DNA of 64,000 bases, from positions 189,654 to 253,653 of the forward strand of contig NZ_JACSQL010000007.1 in assembly GCF_014836635.1 (NCBI RefSeq), written 5' to 3'. Numbering within the stretch: position 1 is the first letter of the stretch; each line of letters opens with the position of its first letter. Positions 53,644-62,983 of the stretch are shown piece by piece. This DNA comes from Paenibacillus gallinarum (GTDB lineage: Bacteria > Bacillota > Bacilli > Paenibacillales > Paenibacillaceae). The notes under the pieces are model-generated. The model was not told the DNA's origin, ran no database searches, and worked only from the letters and a program-made list of their open reading frames with translations. The translations under genes and the position numbers were made by a program.

Positions 53644-54483
53644 TTAATCTCTTCTCAATCTGCGATATTCTGACGGAGAGAAACCGTTCCGCTTCTTAAA
53701 CGTTTTGCTAAACTGGTAGACGTCTGAATAACCACATGCACTCGCTATTTCCGTGATGGATTCCCCGGTAAAGCGAAGCCTGCGAATGGCATGCTCATTG
53801 CGAAGTTGATCCAGGTACTCCTTGGGACTCTGCCCATACCGAGCTGCGAAGGTTCTGCGTATATAAACAGGAGAGAAACCTGTCTGCTCCGCCAATTCAG
53901 TAATGCGCAACTCGGCGGCGAATTCGGTATCCAGTTTCTCTTTGAATCTGCGAACAGCCGCCGTAATTTCTTCCTCACCGCTCTGTCTTCCCCCTGCTTC
54001 GGCCGCTTCATGTAACTCTTGCACCAAGCGATACCAGACGGATTTCACTCTAGCTTCTCGCACAAAATCCCCCGGAACCCACTCCCTTTCCGCTTCCCGA
54101 AACAGTTCTCCGATCTTTCCCATATGCTCACTCTTTAACTGTAGTAGAAATGGCATTCGCATCCGCTCGATAGGTTCTGGGATACTCCACTCATTCTCTT
54201 CAATTCTCCTTAGCGAAGCGCAATCGAAGAGCAACATCGTCATTCGAAGCGGATAAGCTTCAGAGGACTTCATATAAAGAGACAGCCCCGGCCAAAGGTA
54301 CACTAATGTGCCTCGCTCTACTTCTACATCTTTATTTTCACAACGAAACACCCCCTTACCACTGTATATATAGTAAAACGTATGCCCTGATACTGTCTGA
54401 CGAATATCCTCCCAGCCTGGCAGCGCCGGCTTGGCAATGACCCAATGTATATGTACCACCAAATTCCCCAAAGCATATTCCAT
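53644..54483 (-). CDS. AraC-family regulator of the GH2/ABC cluster
   Basis: About 279 aa. It has an N-terminal cupin domain (TFYYIYSGKGVFRCENKDVE) and a C-terminal AraC HTH pair (LRITELAEQTGFSPVYIRRT and SITEIASACGYSDVYQFSKT, then FKKRNGFSPSEYRRL). ATG 54483 follows TAGGAGG; a longer frame lacks support. It diverges from the GH2 gene, so it most likely controls the glycoside-hydrolase and transporter genes. Confidence 0.9.
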   Translation of the reverse strand: MEYALGNLVVHIHWVIAKPALPGWEDIRQTVSGHTFYYIYSGKGVFRCENKDVEVERGTLVYLWPGLSLYMKSSEAYPLRMTMLLFDCASLRRIEENEWSIPEPIERMRMPFLLQLKSEHMGKIGELFREAEREWVPGDFVREARVKSVWYRLVQELHEAAEAGGRQSGEEEITAAVRRFKEKLDTEFAAELRITELAEQTGFSPVYIRRTFAARYGQSPKEYLDQLRNEHAIRRLRFTGESITEIASACGYSDVYQFSKTFKKRNGFSPSEYRRLRRD

Positions 54484-54508
54484 GGTATTACCTCCTAACC
54501 TAATTAGT

Positions 54509-54598
54509 ATCATTTATGATAAATGAATAGTATTGTTTTTGCCATTGTCGCTTTCTTGCTGCCAGTGCTAAACTCCGAACATAAAGACCATCATTTAT
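54509..54598. promoter_or_regulatory. Possible AraC sites between the regulator and the GH2 gene
   Basis: ATCATTTAT occurs twice in the same orientation (54509-54517 and 54590-54598). The first belongs to a CATTTAT-G-ATAAATG palindrome. Both lie in the divergent promoter region. Role inferred. Confidence 0.35.
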
Positions 54599-54633
54599 TG
54601 ATGATCTAGCATAAATTATTGGAGATGATGAAT

Positions 54634-56370
54634 ATGATACGGACATTTCAGCAGCATCGACTACGAGAATGTCAATTGCTTGATGGACTATGGGATTTCG
54701 TTTTTGACAATGACAATATTGGATTATCTGAAGAATGGCACACAAACTTCCCTTCCAACCATGATCGTGTACCCGTACCAGCCTGTTGGAATAATGAACT
54801 CGGCAAATATGATTACGAAGGAGTAGCGTGGTATCGAACTTGGATTACAGTTGAAGATAGCAGCCATCTGCGTTTACTGTTCCACGCTGTAATGGGTCAT
54901 GCTGACGTGTACTGGAATGGACAACATTTGGGATACCATTATGGTGGATTTACTCCTTTTGATTTTGTAATTCCTAATGTCACTGCAGGAGTTCACGAGC
55001 TTGTTGTCCGCACAGATAGTACACTGGAGCATAATACTTTGCCCTACCATATTGTGGACTGGTTTCATTACGGTGGAATTATCCGCCCCGTAGAGCTTCA
55101 GCGCTTACCTGATGTCTGGATGGATGGGATGAGCATCACCTATGATATGACTGGAGATTCTAGTAGCGATGTCCAAATCCTGCTAAAGCTTCAATCCCTA
55201 TCCGATACACCTGCAGAAGTACCTGTCACCATTTATCGAAACAATGAGATATTCTATTCTGACAGCGCTTACCTTCCTGCCAAAGGTAACATAGAACTCG
55301 TCGTGAAACAAAACTGGACAGATCTGAAGCGATGGGAAACGGAAGATCCTGTCCTCTATATGATTAGAGCAGTTGTCGGTAAAGATGATAAGACAGATCG
55401 AATTGGGTTTCGAACCGTAGAGACCCGCAATAAGAAAATTCTCCTGAACGGCAAGGAGCTATACTTGCAGGGCGTCAACCGCCATGAGGAGCACCCAGAT
55501 TGGGGCTTTTCTTTTCCCAACAAATTGATGACCAAGGAACTTGACATTATCCTGCAGATGGGATGTAACACTGTACGTGGTTCGCATTATCCTCAGAGTG
55601 AATACTGGATTGATCTGCTGGATGAGCAAGGCATCATTTTCTGGAGTGAAATTCCGATATGGGGTGCTGCATTTCCAGCGAAGGAGACTGACGACCCGCT
55701 CTTCGTAGAACGAGCGATGACCATGATGGGTGAGATGATTGATCGGGATCTTCACCATCCCTCCATTCTATTCTGGTCTGTCCATAATGAAATTGATACA
55801 CGCTCCGAACAAGCCTATGAGTTGTCTATTAAGATGACAGAACTCGTTAAGAGCAAGGATCAGTCAAGGCTCGTGACTTATGCCACTATGCATCCTATGA
55901 CAGACATCTGTCTTGGACTCTTTGACGTCATTGGGATTAACTACTATGGCGGATGGTATTTCGGACATGCTGAATTCAAAGACATGCTTGAAGTCTTTCA
56001 TGAGCGCTGCAAGGAATATGGAGCTGAGAACACCCCGGTGCTTATGACTGAATTTGGCGGAGCAGGCGTATATGGGGATTCCGGCTGGGAACCCCGGCTA
56101 TTCAGTGAGGATTATCAAGCTGACCTGCTCGGCAAGTCGCTGAAACTCTTCCGAGCTGATCCGAAGATTAGCGGAACCTATGTATGGCAATTTGCAGATA
56201 CAAGGGCTCAGCTTCAGAGTCATCTCCCCCATTTCAGAGACCGGGCTCGATCCTTCAACAACAAAGGACTTGTCAACGAATATCGCAAACCAAAGCTTGC
56301 CTATCGTGTAGTCAAGGGGATTTACACAAACCATAATGATCCTTACGACTGGGGCTCCACATTGAGCTAA
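54634..56370 (+). CDS. GH2 glycoside hydrolase, beta-glucuronidase-like
   Basis: About 578 aa. Three GH2 domains are seen: a jelly-roll sugar-binding domain (about 10-165, with HAVMGHADVYWNGQHLGYHY), an Ig-like domain (about 170-265) and a TIM barrel. The acid/base Glu is in LFWSVHNEID, the nucleophile Glu in VLMTEFGGAG, and GVNRHEEHPDWG is the conserved barrel entry. Size and motifs fit beta-glucuronidase more than beta-galactosidase, but the substrate is not proven. No signal peptide, so it acts on imported sugars. ATG 54634 has GGAG at 9 nt. First gene of the operon with the ABC transporter. Confidence 0.88.
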   Translation: MIRTFQQHRLRECQLLDGLWDFVFDNDNIGLSEEWHTNFPSNHDRVPVPACWNNELGKYDYEGVAWYRTWITVEDSSHLRLLFHAVMGHADVYWNGQHLGYHYGGFTPFDFVIPNVTAGVHELVVRTDSTLEHNTLPYHIVDWFHYGGIIRPVELQRLPDVWMDGMSITYDMTGDSSSDVQILLKLQSLSDTPAEVPVTIYRNNEIFYSDSAYLPAKGNIELVVKQNWTDLKRWETEDPVLYMIRAVVGKDDKTDRIGFRTVETRNKKILLNGKELYLQGVNRHEEHPDWGFSFPNKLMTKELDIILQMGCNTVRGSHYPQSEYWIDLLDEQGIIFWSEIPIWGAAFPAKETDDPLFVERAMTMMGEMIDRDLHHPSILFWSVHNEIDTRSEQAYELSIKMTELVKSKDQSRLVTYATMHPMTDICLGLFDVIGINYYGGWYFGHAEFKDMLEVFHERCKEYGAENTPVLMTEFGGAGVYGDSGWEPRLFSEDYQADLLGKSLKLFRADPKISGTYVWQFADTRAQLQSHLPHFRDRARSFNNKGLVNEYRKPKLAYRVVKGIYTNHNDPYDWGSTLS

Positions 56371-56376
56371 CTCACC

Positions 56377-56404
56377 TGGGGCTATCTCATCAGGGATGGC
56401 CCCA
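56377..56404 (+). other. Intercistronic hairpin after the GH2 gene
   Basis: TGGGGC-T-ATC ... GAT-G-GCCCCA hairpin 7 bases after the stop, without a T-run. It may attenuate transcription or protect the mRNA between the GH2 and binding-protein genes. Confidence 0.5.
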
Positions 56405-56465
56405 CCATATGAAGATGCGTCATTTCAAATTGCTGAATATAACTTTTGAGAGGGGCGATTTGTTC

Positions 56466-58061
56466 ATGTTCATGCACGCACGAAAGATGAGAAGGTATGC
56501 CGCTATCTTCACGATGCTGGGACTGCTTACAACTACACTTGCCGCATGCAGTGGAGGCGGATCGGAGTCGACAGGACCTGCTGGAAAAGAGCAAAATGAA
56601 CCATTAAAGAGTTTAACCTATTGGGTGGATTTGTTTCCCGATGCTGCTGCCATTATGAAGAGTTATGGAGAAGTTACGGCCTGGAAGGAGATTCAGGCCA
56701 AAACTGGGGTTGAAGTAAATTTTCAGCACCCTGCTCAAGGTCAACTTGGTGAACAATTCAATCTAATGGTCGCATCCAATAAGATGCCTGATGTTGTGGA
56801 TTATGGATGGAACGCCTACCCCGGTGGAGCACAAAAAGCAATTAGAGATAAGAAGCTAATTCCACTAAATGATTATTTGGAGCATGCCCCCAACTTATCC
56901 AAATTGCTAGACGAGAATCCGGAATGGAGAAAAATGGCTTCTACAGACGATGGAGATCTTATTGGCTTCCCGTTCATTCGTGAAGATGTTACTCAACAGG
57001 TGTTCCTCGGACCGGCCATACGTAAGGATTGGCTGGATAAATTGAATTTGTCTGTACCAGAGACAATCGATGAATGGTACACCGTTTTGAAAGCGTTTAA
57101 AGAACAGGACCCGAACGGAAATGGAGAAGCGGATGAAATTCCGATTCTCATACCGGCTGGAGAGTTAGCCTTTGCTGGTGCATTCGGGACACCTAACGAT
57201 TTCTACCAGGAGAATAATACCGTCAAATACGGGCCGATCGAACCTGGTTTTAAGGAATATTTGGCCACAATGAACAAGTGGTATAACGAAGGACTGCTCG
57301 ACAAGGACTTCGCGACAACAGATGCCAAAATGACAGACGCCAAAATAACCGGCAATCAGGTAGGTTCGACGGTAATGTTCCTGAATGGTGGAATCGGTAA
57401 ATACATGGATTTAATGAAAGTGAGCCAACCGGATTTCCAAATTGTCGGGTCCCCTTATCCGACTTTAAATTCTGGAGAACAGCCCGTATTCGGGCATATG
57501 GATAACCCGGTTACCGGTATCTTCGCAGGCATCACCGGAAGTAACCAGAACGTAGTTGAAACAGTAAAATTCCTGGATTACTTGTACAGTGATGAAGGCA
57601 AACTCATCGTGAATTTCGGGAAAGAAGGAGAAACCTACAAATTAGTTGACGGCGAGCCTCAGTATACGGATGCGGTTTTAAATAATCCTGACGGACTGCC
57701 GATTTCCCAAGCCTTTAGAAAGCACATTATGGGTGCTACATCTGGTCCTTTTGTGCAAGATGTTCGTCACACGAAGCAGTATACGATCAAGCCGGAACAG
57801 CAAGAGGCCATGAAGTTGTGGTCCGGTACTACTCAGGAGAAGAAAATGCCTCCTATTACGATCGCTGCAGAAGATAGTAGTCGATATTCCTCGATTATGA
57901 CTGATTTGAATACATTTAAAGACGAAAAGATTCTGAAATTTATTATGGGTACAGAGACGCTAGATAATTTCGATAATTATGTAGAAATGCTAAAAGGTTT
58001 AGGTATTGATGAAGCGATACAAATTCAACAAGAAGCTTTAGATCGATACAACAGCCGATAA
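56466..58061 (+). CDS. Sugar ABC transporter solute-binding lipoprotein
   Basis: About 531-aa binding protein of the LplA type: lipobox TLAAC after a signal peptide (MRRYAAIFTMLGLLTTT), Ser/Gly linker and EF-hand-like DPNGNGEADEIP. ATG 56466 has AGAGGGG at about 10 nt, and the signal peptide begins there; upstream in-frame ATGs are not needed. It is the high-affinity receptor for the sugar handled by the GH2 enzyme. It is a distant paralogue of the protein at 2097-3647. Confidence 0.9.
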   Translation: MFMHARKMRRYAAIFTMLGLLTTTLAACSGGGSESTGPAGKEQNEPLKSLTYWVDLFPDAAAIMKSYGEVTAWKEIQAKTGVEVNFQHPAQGQLGEQFNLMVASNKMPDVVDYGWNAYPGGAQKAIRDKKLIPLNDYLEHAPNLSKLLDENPEWRKMASTDDGDLIGFPFIREDVTQQVFLGPAIRKDWLDKLNLSVPETIDEWYTVLKAFKEQDPNGNGEADEIPILIPAGELAFAGAFGTPNDFYQENNTVKYGPIEPGFKEYLATMNKWYNEGLLDKDFATTDAKMTDAKITGNQVGSTVMFLNGGIGKYMDLMKVSQPDFQIVGSPYPTLNSGEQPVFGHMDNPVTGIFAGITGSNQNVVETVKFLDYLYSDEGKLIVNFGKEGETYKLVDGEPQYTDAVLNNPDGLPISQAFRKHIMGATSGPFVQDVRHTKQYTIKPEQQEAMKLWSGTTQEKKMPPITIAAEDSSRYSSIMTDLNTFKDEKILKFIMGTETLDNFDNYVEMLKGLGIDEAIQIQQEALDRYNSR

Positions 58062-58081
58062 GTATTGCTCTGCTAACAATG

Positions 58082-58118
58082 CCGGAATAGGGCGTGAAGA
58101 CCCCTTACCCTATTCCGG
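58082..58118 (+). other. Intercistronic stem-loop after the binding-protein gene
   Basis: A perfect 11-bp inverted repeat CCGGAATAGGG/CCCTATTCCGG around 15 bases, with no T-run, between the binding-protein stop and the first permease. Such structures commonly stabilise binding-protein mRNA relative to permease mRNA. Confidence 0.65.
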
Positions 58119-58137
58119 ATAATCGGGAGGAGAATTC

Positions 58138-59100
58138 ATGCCTGAATTAAACAAAAACTTTGTGCAAGAAGTAGCCAGAATGCCGGTGGATCGCAAACGA
58201 ACGATCATTAAGAGAGACTTAATTCGTAATCGTTATATTTATTTGATGCTTATTCCCGTTATTGTTTACTATGGCATTTTTCATTATGGTCCGATGTATG
58301 GGCTGCTCATTGCATTTAAAGACTTCGGTATAGCCGTTGGTGTGTGGGATAGTCCTTGGGTCGGTTTCACCCATTTTCAGAACTTCTTTGAAAACCCTTA
58401 CTTCTGGCGACTTCTCCGAAATACTTTAATGATTAGCTTCTATGAGTTGATGTTTGCATTTCCTGCTCCTATTATCCTGGCTCTATTACTCAATGAAATT
58501 CGACTTATTCTCTTCAAACGAATCATACAGACGATTAGTTATCTCCCGCATTTTATTTCCATTGTGGTCGTTGCCGGAATGCTTGTCGACTTTGTTGCCC
58601 GTGATGGATTGATCAATAATATACTTGGCTTTCTTGGAATTGAGCCGATTGCTTTTCTGCAAGATCCGGGGTGGTTTCGCTCGATTTATGTATCCTCTGG
58701 TATCTGGCAAGGGATTGGCTGGGGTTCTATAATCTATCTGGCCGCAATGTCTTCAATCGATCCTACGCTGTACGATGCCGCTCGAATTGATGGTGCAGGA
58801 CGCTGGAAGCAAACCCTGCATATTACAATCCCAGGCATTATGCCTACCATTGTAATTCTACTTATCCTGAATATAGGATCCATACTTGCCGTGGGAAGTG
58901 AAAAAATCATACTGCTATACAACCCGCTTACTTATGAAACCGCTGATGTTATTTCGACCTATGTATACCGAAAAGGTATCCTTGGTGCAGATTTTGGGTA
59001 TTCCGCTGCAGTAGGCTTATTCAATTCTGTCATCAGCTTCATTTTACTTGTAGTGGCCAATACCATTAGCAAGCGTGTAAGCGAACATAGATTGTGGTAA
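58138..59100 (+). CDS. Carbohydrate ABC transporter permease (LplB-like)
   Basis: 320 aa with six predicted helices (YIYLMLIPVIVYYGIFHYGP first). The EAA-type loop is at TLYDAARIDGAGRWKQTLHI. It is a paralogue of the permease at 4532-5491 (shared WVGFTHFQNFF/WVGLDNFKFIF segment and KRxxQTxxYLPHF). GGGAGGAG precedes the ATG. Pairs with the next gene's product. Confidence 0.92.
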   Translation: MPELNKNFVQEVARMPVDRKRTIIKRDLIRNRYIYLMLIPVIVYYGIFHYGPMYGLLIAFKDFGIAVGVWDSPWVGFTHFQNFFENPYFWRLLRNTLMISFYELMFAFPAPIILALLLNEIRLILFKRIIQTISYLPHFISIVVVAGMLVDFVARDGLINNILGFLGIEPIAFLQDPGWFRSIYVSSGIWQGIGWGSIIYLAAMSSIDPTLYDAARIDGAGRWKQTLHITIPGIMPTIVILLILNIGSILAVGSEKIILLYNPLTYETADVISTYVYRKGILGADFGYSAAVGLFNSVISFILLVVANTISKRVSEHRLW

Positions 59101-59114
59101 AGGGGACGTGAATA

Positions 59115-59996
59115 ATGACATATAAACGTTCTTTGGGCGAAATTGTATTCTCGTGGTTTAATACCTGCTTTATGCTGTTACTCTGCTTCGTTACACTATA
59201 TCCTTTTATTTATATCCTGTTCGCATCTCTTAGTGATCCTACGGAAATGGCTCAATTTCGTGGTATGCTGTTCTCACCTTTGGGATTTAGTCTGGATGCC
59301 TATAAAGCAGTTTTGGAAAACCCCATGGTTACAACAGGTTACCGGAATACGCTATTCTATGTGATTGTAGGTACAGCTATCAACTTAATTATGACAACGC
59401 TCGGTGCTTATGCCCTTTCCCGTCGTAATGTTTATTTCAAGAACCACATTATGTTTTATATTGTCATCACGATGGTGTTCAGTGGGGGGCTTATTCCGTC
59501 TTTCCTGCTAGTTAACAATCTTGGAATGTTAAATACACCATGGGCACTTCTCTTACCAGGAGCAATCAACTCCTTTAACTTAATTATTATGCGAACCGCA
59601 TTTCAAGGCATTCCGCCCAGTTTGGAAGAATCAGCACGCATCGATGGGGCGAATGACTGGGTTATAATGGTCAGGATCATTATCCCTCTATCGATGCCCG
59701 TCATTGCCGTTATGATTTTATGGTACGCTGTCGGACATTGGAATTCGTATTTCAGCGCTTTGATTTATTTACGTGACCGGGAATTATTTCCTCTTCAGCT
59801 GGTGCTTAGAGAGATTCTAATCTCCAACAGCACAGATAGTATGATGACAGGTGCAGCGACCGGCGATCGCATGGATATCGGGATAACGATTAAGTACGCG
59901 ACGATCATTGTGTCTACATTGCCGATCTTAATCCTATATCCGTTTTTGCAAAAATATTTTGTGCATGGCGTTATGATCGGTGCGCTCAAAGAATAA
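59115..59996 (+). CDS. Carbohydrate ABC transporter permease (LplC-like)
   Basis: 293 aa with six helices. The EAA loop is SLEESARIDGANDWVIMVRI and the C-terminus ends YPFLQKYFVHGVMIGALKE, the LplC/YtcP signature also seen in the protein at 3663-4532. AAGGGGACGTG precedes the ATG, 14 bases after the partner permease. Last gene of the cluster; no ATPase gene follows, so a shared MsmX-type ATPase is expected. Confidence 0.92.
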   Translation: MTYKRSLGEIVFSWFNTCFMLLLCFVTLYPFIYILFASLSDPTEMAQFRGMLFSPLGFSLDAYKAVLENPMVTTGYRNTLFYVIVGTAINLIMTTLGAYALSRRNVYFKNHIMFYIVITMVFSGGLIPSFLLVNNLGMLNTPWALLLPGAINSFNLIIMRTAFQGIPPSLEESARIDGANDWVIMVRIIIPLSMPVIAVMILWYAVGHWNSYFSALIYLRDRELFPLQLVLREILISNSTDSMMTGAATGDRMDIGITIKYATIIVSTLPILILYPFLQKYFVHGVMIGALKE

Positions 59997-60102
59997 TGAA
60001 TTGCTGTTTTAGAGGTTGAACAAAATACGGAAACACCTTGAGATCAGCTTTGCCTAAGCGTGATACATTCAAGGCACTGATGCAATAAATACATGCTATT
60101 TG

Positions 60103-60176
60103 GTTCAACAAAAATGGAACAGTTGCCAATCGGTCAACTGCTCCATTTTTGTATTTGGCTAACGTTTCCCGTTAGA
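60103..60176. repeat. Intergenic double-hairpin repeat, copy 4
   Basis: AAAAATGGAACAGTTGCC/GGTCAACTGCTCCATTTTT terminator hairpin followed by CTAACG-TTTC-CCGTTAG. It follows the plus-strand permease gene by about 107 bases and can terminate in both directions. Confidence 0.7.
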
Positions 60177-60262
60177 ATTCCTGTAAAACGAGGAATTTGG
60201 GGTTTGAATAAAAATGCGCGCCTCTGTACGATGGGAGTACACAATATGATTACCGAACCATC

Positions 60263-60344
60263 CCTAACGAAAAATGGAGCAGCTGCCCAACGGCAAACTG
60301 CTTCATGCTGTTATTGACCTAACGTTTTTTCGTTAGCTGAATGG
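60263..60344 (-). repeat. Intergenic double-hairpin repeat, copy 5
   Basis: The AAAAATGGAGCAGCTGCC ... ACTGCTTCATG hairpin, TTATTGAC spacer and CTAACG-TTTTTT-CGTTAG hairpin. Same subtype as copies 4 and 8. Confidence 0.7.
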
Positions 60345-60433
60345 TCTTCAGGTTGATTCCATTTACCTTTTACTAAATAAAAAAGCGGCAGAACATGCGA
60401 CTTCTGTTGTATATATGTTCTTACCCTTCGACA

Positions 60434-61081
60434 TTAGAAGTTGATACTATCATCTACAATTTTCACATCACCCTTAGATAATGCATCTGTAAGGAGATGC
60501 TCCTTAAATTTAATTAAATCTTGTCCTAAATTAGTATTACTATCTTTATCAACACCGATTTTCCCTTGTTTGATTAACAACTGACCAAGGTTCTGTAATG
60601 TTAGTTGTTCTTGGTATTCTGAAGGAGCATATACAGTCCAATACTCTTCTTCTGTTAGACCTCTTAATTCTATAAAATTTTTCTGAGTATCCTGTACTTC
60701 TATACTTTGTGTTGCCAACAGAGCACGCATTTTTTCTGCTTCTTTTATTCCTTCCTCATATGTTGCAGTAACTCCTTCATCATCAGCTAATTCTAAGAAT
60801 AACTTATCAACCACAATTTCTTTAAGTAATGTAGATTCATCTATTACAGGATTTGCTTCAACTAATTTGTTAGCTTTTAAATTTGCCAACTCTACATTAG
60901 TCACCTTGGTATCTCCAATCTCAACTAATACTTTATCTTGTAGTTGCTTATTTGACTCAAGTTGAGATTCTACTTTTCGTATTGAATTTGTGAAAGGATC
61001 TAATGCTGAAGAGTAAATAGCACCTAAAGTTAAAGCACTAACAACACTTAAACTAAAAATAAATAAATTCTTCTTTTTCAT
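60434..61081 (-). CDS. SurA/PpiC-like N-terminal domain protein
   Basis: About 215 aa. ATG 61081 (TAAGGAGG) begins KKKNLFIFSLSVVSALTLGA, a signal peptide or N-terminal anchor. The rest is a helical SurA-N-like chaperone domain (VLVEIGDTKVTNVELANLKA, EEGIKEAEKMRALLATQSIE, TEEEYWTVYAPSEYQEQLT). The peptidyl-prolyl isomerase domain is absent, so only the chaperone-like part is present. Extracytoplasmic role is expected; function unproven. Confidence 0.75.
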   Translation of the reverse strand: MKKKNLFIFSLSVVSALTLGAIYSSALDPFTNSIRKVESQLESNKQLQDKVLVEIGDTKVTNVELANLKANKLVEANPVIDESTLLKEIVVDKLFLELADDEGVTATYEEGIKEAEKMRALLATQSIEVQDTQKNFIELRGLTEEEYWTVYAPSEYQEQLTLQNLGQLLIKQGKIGVDKDSNTNLGQDLIKFKEHLLTDALSKGDVKIVDDSINF

Positions 61082-61327
61082 ACAAATCCTCCTTACCAAT
61101 CAAAATTCACTTTAGTTATAGATCTATTAAGATAGATTAAATATTCATTCCTCACACATCATACACCCCGGTCCATTTCCGGAAAGATCCCTGAGCTAAT
61201 AGATAGTCACATCTAGTTCCGTCCGATTAAGATAAGCGAACCGAATCTGTAAATTTGGTATGAATTCCCCTCACCTTTTACACACCAATATAGATACTGC
61301 TTTATTAGGGAAGATACGAATTGATGA

Positions 61328-61537
61328 TTAATTATTATCTTGTCTAGCTTTAACCAATCGCGGTATTTTTTTCTCGTAAACAGATAATACTTGTGAAATT
61401 AATTTTTCGCTTGGAATCTCGTTATCTTTCAAAATAGCATATATAAGGTTCAAGAAAGTCTTCGCATCTTGTTCAGTTAATTTTTGAATAGATTCCATTG
61501 TGTTATCATTCGAGAAATTTCCTTTTTTCGTCTCCAT
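61328..61537 (-). CDS. Hypothetical protein, 69 aa
   Basis: Small, mostly helical protein (QKLTEQDAKTFLNLIYAILK, SEKLISQVLSVYEKKIPRLV) without signal peptide. GGAGGATAGTT before ATG 61537. No family recognised. Confidence 0.65.
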   Translation of the reverse strand: METKKGNFSNDNTMESIQKLTEQDAKTFLNLIYAILKDNEIPSEKLISQVLSVYEKKIPRLVKARQDNN

Positions 61538-61620
61538 AACTATCCTCCATGCCTATGTTCATTTGTTCTTTCTACAATAGCTATGTCCCTTAGATATAAC
61601 GCTTTCGATGATTAAAAAGT

Positions 61621-61726
61621 TGAATTAATCTGCCTAAAGTAGCTAAGAGAAAAAGCACCAGTCTATTGATCGTTGCTTACTTTAAAGCGAGCATCTGTGT
61701 TCAACTAACCTTTTTCGTTAGTTTAA
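61621..61726 (-). repeat. Intergenic double-hairpin repeat, copy 6
   Basis: On the minus strand: AACTAACG-AAAAAG-GTTAGTTGAA, then GTAAGCAACGATC...GACTGGTGCTTTTTC and a degenerate outer box. It partly overlaps the 3' end of the DinB-like gene. Confidence 0.7.
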
Positions 61727-62170
61727 TTGGTCATTAATCTGTTTAAGATGATGAATATCATGCTCAATAAATATCTTCAAATACTTATCAACTGTAAATT
61801 GTCGTTTTCCTTTGCCGATTGTGAACTTTGCACTGCTCTCGATTTCAGATATCTTTTCAATCAACAGCTTTCTATTTAGAACAAATTCATCTATTAAAGA
61901 ACGAGTTGTTTCGAAAACACTTATGTATTCAATGGCCTCTTTATTATGCGAGTCGTGATCTGGGAATGCACTTAACTTTCCACCATCATTCATAAATGGA
62001 ACATGTCTTTCTAGAATGAACTTATCCCAATAAAGTAGGTGGCCTATAATCTCTCGGATAGACCATTTACTCTCACTAATCGGTTCAAGAAATTGCCGAT
62101 CATCGATCTCTTTATACTTCACTAGTTCTTCTATAATTTTTTCATAAACCGAAGCAATTTCATTGCCCAT
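61718..62170 (-). CDS. DinB-like protein
   Basis: 150-aa four-helix-bundle protein of the DinB/YfiT superfamily. The characteristic first-helix end SKWSIREIIGHLLYWDKFIL carries one metal-binding His, and FIEHDIHHLKQINDQLN near the C-terminus holds the HxxxHxxQ-type motif. Members bind divalent metal and include bacillithiol-dependent transferases; the reaction here is unknown. GGAGGTTC precedes the ATG. Confidence 0.85.
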   Translation of the reverse strand: MGNEIASVYEKIIEELVKYKEIDDRQFLEPISESKWSIREIIGHLLYWDKFILERHVPFMNDGGKLSAFPDHDSHNKEAIEYISVFETTRSLIDEFVLNRKLLIEKISEIESSAKFTIGKGKRQFTVDKYLKIFIEHDIHHLKQINDQLN

Positions 62171-62267
62171 AATGAACCTCCATTCTTTATTTTGTTATGT
62201 AAATTTTACCTAACAAAGAAATTTATGCAAAGAACATTTGTTCTTAATATTATTTGTAGGGCTTTAA

Positions 62268-62360
62268 AGTAACCTACCGGTTAACTTAATGAAAAAGCAA
62301 CCGATCACATTGATCGGCTGCTACTTGCGTTATTCAACTAATGTTTTTTCATTAGCTTAA
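62268..62360 (-). repeat. Intergenic double-hairpin repeat, copy 7
   Basis: On the minus strand: CTAATG-AAAAAA-CATTAG, TTGAATAACGCAAGTA, then terminator hairpin GCAGCCGATCA...TGATCGGTTGC with TTTTTC and a weak outer box. It directly follows the stop at 62366. Nearly identical to copy 3. Confidence 0.75.
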
Positions 62361-62365
62361 TCATT

Positions 62366-62821
62366 TTAGTTTGTATTTCCTTTGTAAGATATGTACCAAT
62401 CGATTAAGTCAGAGCTGAATTCTTTGTGTTTTTTTATAAACTGTTCCCTGTAATCATTAGATATAGAATCAATCCCCATACTAAAATGATCGTCGAGTTC
62501 ATGAATGATAAATTCATAAATTTCATTTTGACTTTTCCCTTGTTCTAATAAAACAATTAATAGAACTGTAATGCAGTCATATTCATCATCAGGTGCTCCA
62601 CTGCCAACGAGACCAATTGGGTCCCATGTATTTATAATAGGTAATAGTTGTGTATAATGCTTGTTAAACTTCTTCTTCAGCGTTTTAATTTGAGTATTAG
62701 AAGGATGTACCCACATAAGCATCATCACCTTTTTATGGTTGGTTAAATTATCTTTTGGTTTTATATTACGAATTAAGACTCTATCTTTATTTTCTACGCC
62801 TTTAATGGAATAAAGTTCCAT
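62366..62821 (-). CDS. DUF1871-like protein
   Basis: Up to 151 aa. The core INTWDPIGLVGSGAPDDEYD and CITVLLIVLLEQGKSQNEIY resemble DUF1871 proteins (WDP...PxDEYD), small cytoplasmic proteins of unknown function. ATG 62821 lacks a ribosome binding site; ATG 62716, with AAGGTG at 9 nt, would give 116 aa and may be the true start. The family call is tentative. Confidence 0.65.
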   Translation of the reverse strand: MELYSIKGVENKDRVLIRNIKPKDNLTNHKKVMMLMWVHPSNTQIKTLKKKFNKHYTQLLPIINTWDPIGLVGSGAPDDEYDCITVLLIVLLEQGKSQNEIYEFIIHELDDHFSMGIDSISNDYREQFIKKHKEFSSDLIDWYISYKGNTN

Positions 62822-62983
62822 TAATATTTAGTGGACACACTTCGATAGGGACTTCGATCCAAATAAAAAAGAGCAGCCAAATAAATCTGACCCTTCATTT
62901 TTAACCTATCCAATTTTAACCTTCTAACTTATTTTAGATTTTGATATACTAACAAACACATCAGGTATTCACTGGAGGATAGC

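Larger units (their letters stand above)
59997..60433. other. Intergenic region with two repeat copies, no gene
   Basis: Two double-hairpin repeat copies (60103-60176 and 60263-60344) and a weak terminator-like hairpin (about 60378-60410) fill this stretch. A 74-codon frame across it is only a translation of the repeats. Confidence 0.5.

Noticed and set aside
60093..60317. Plus-strand frame of 74 codons
   Set aside because: It is a translation across two copies of the intergenic repeat.
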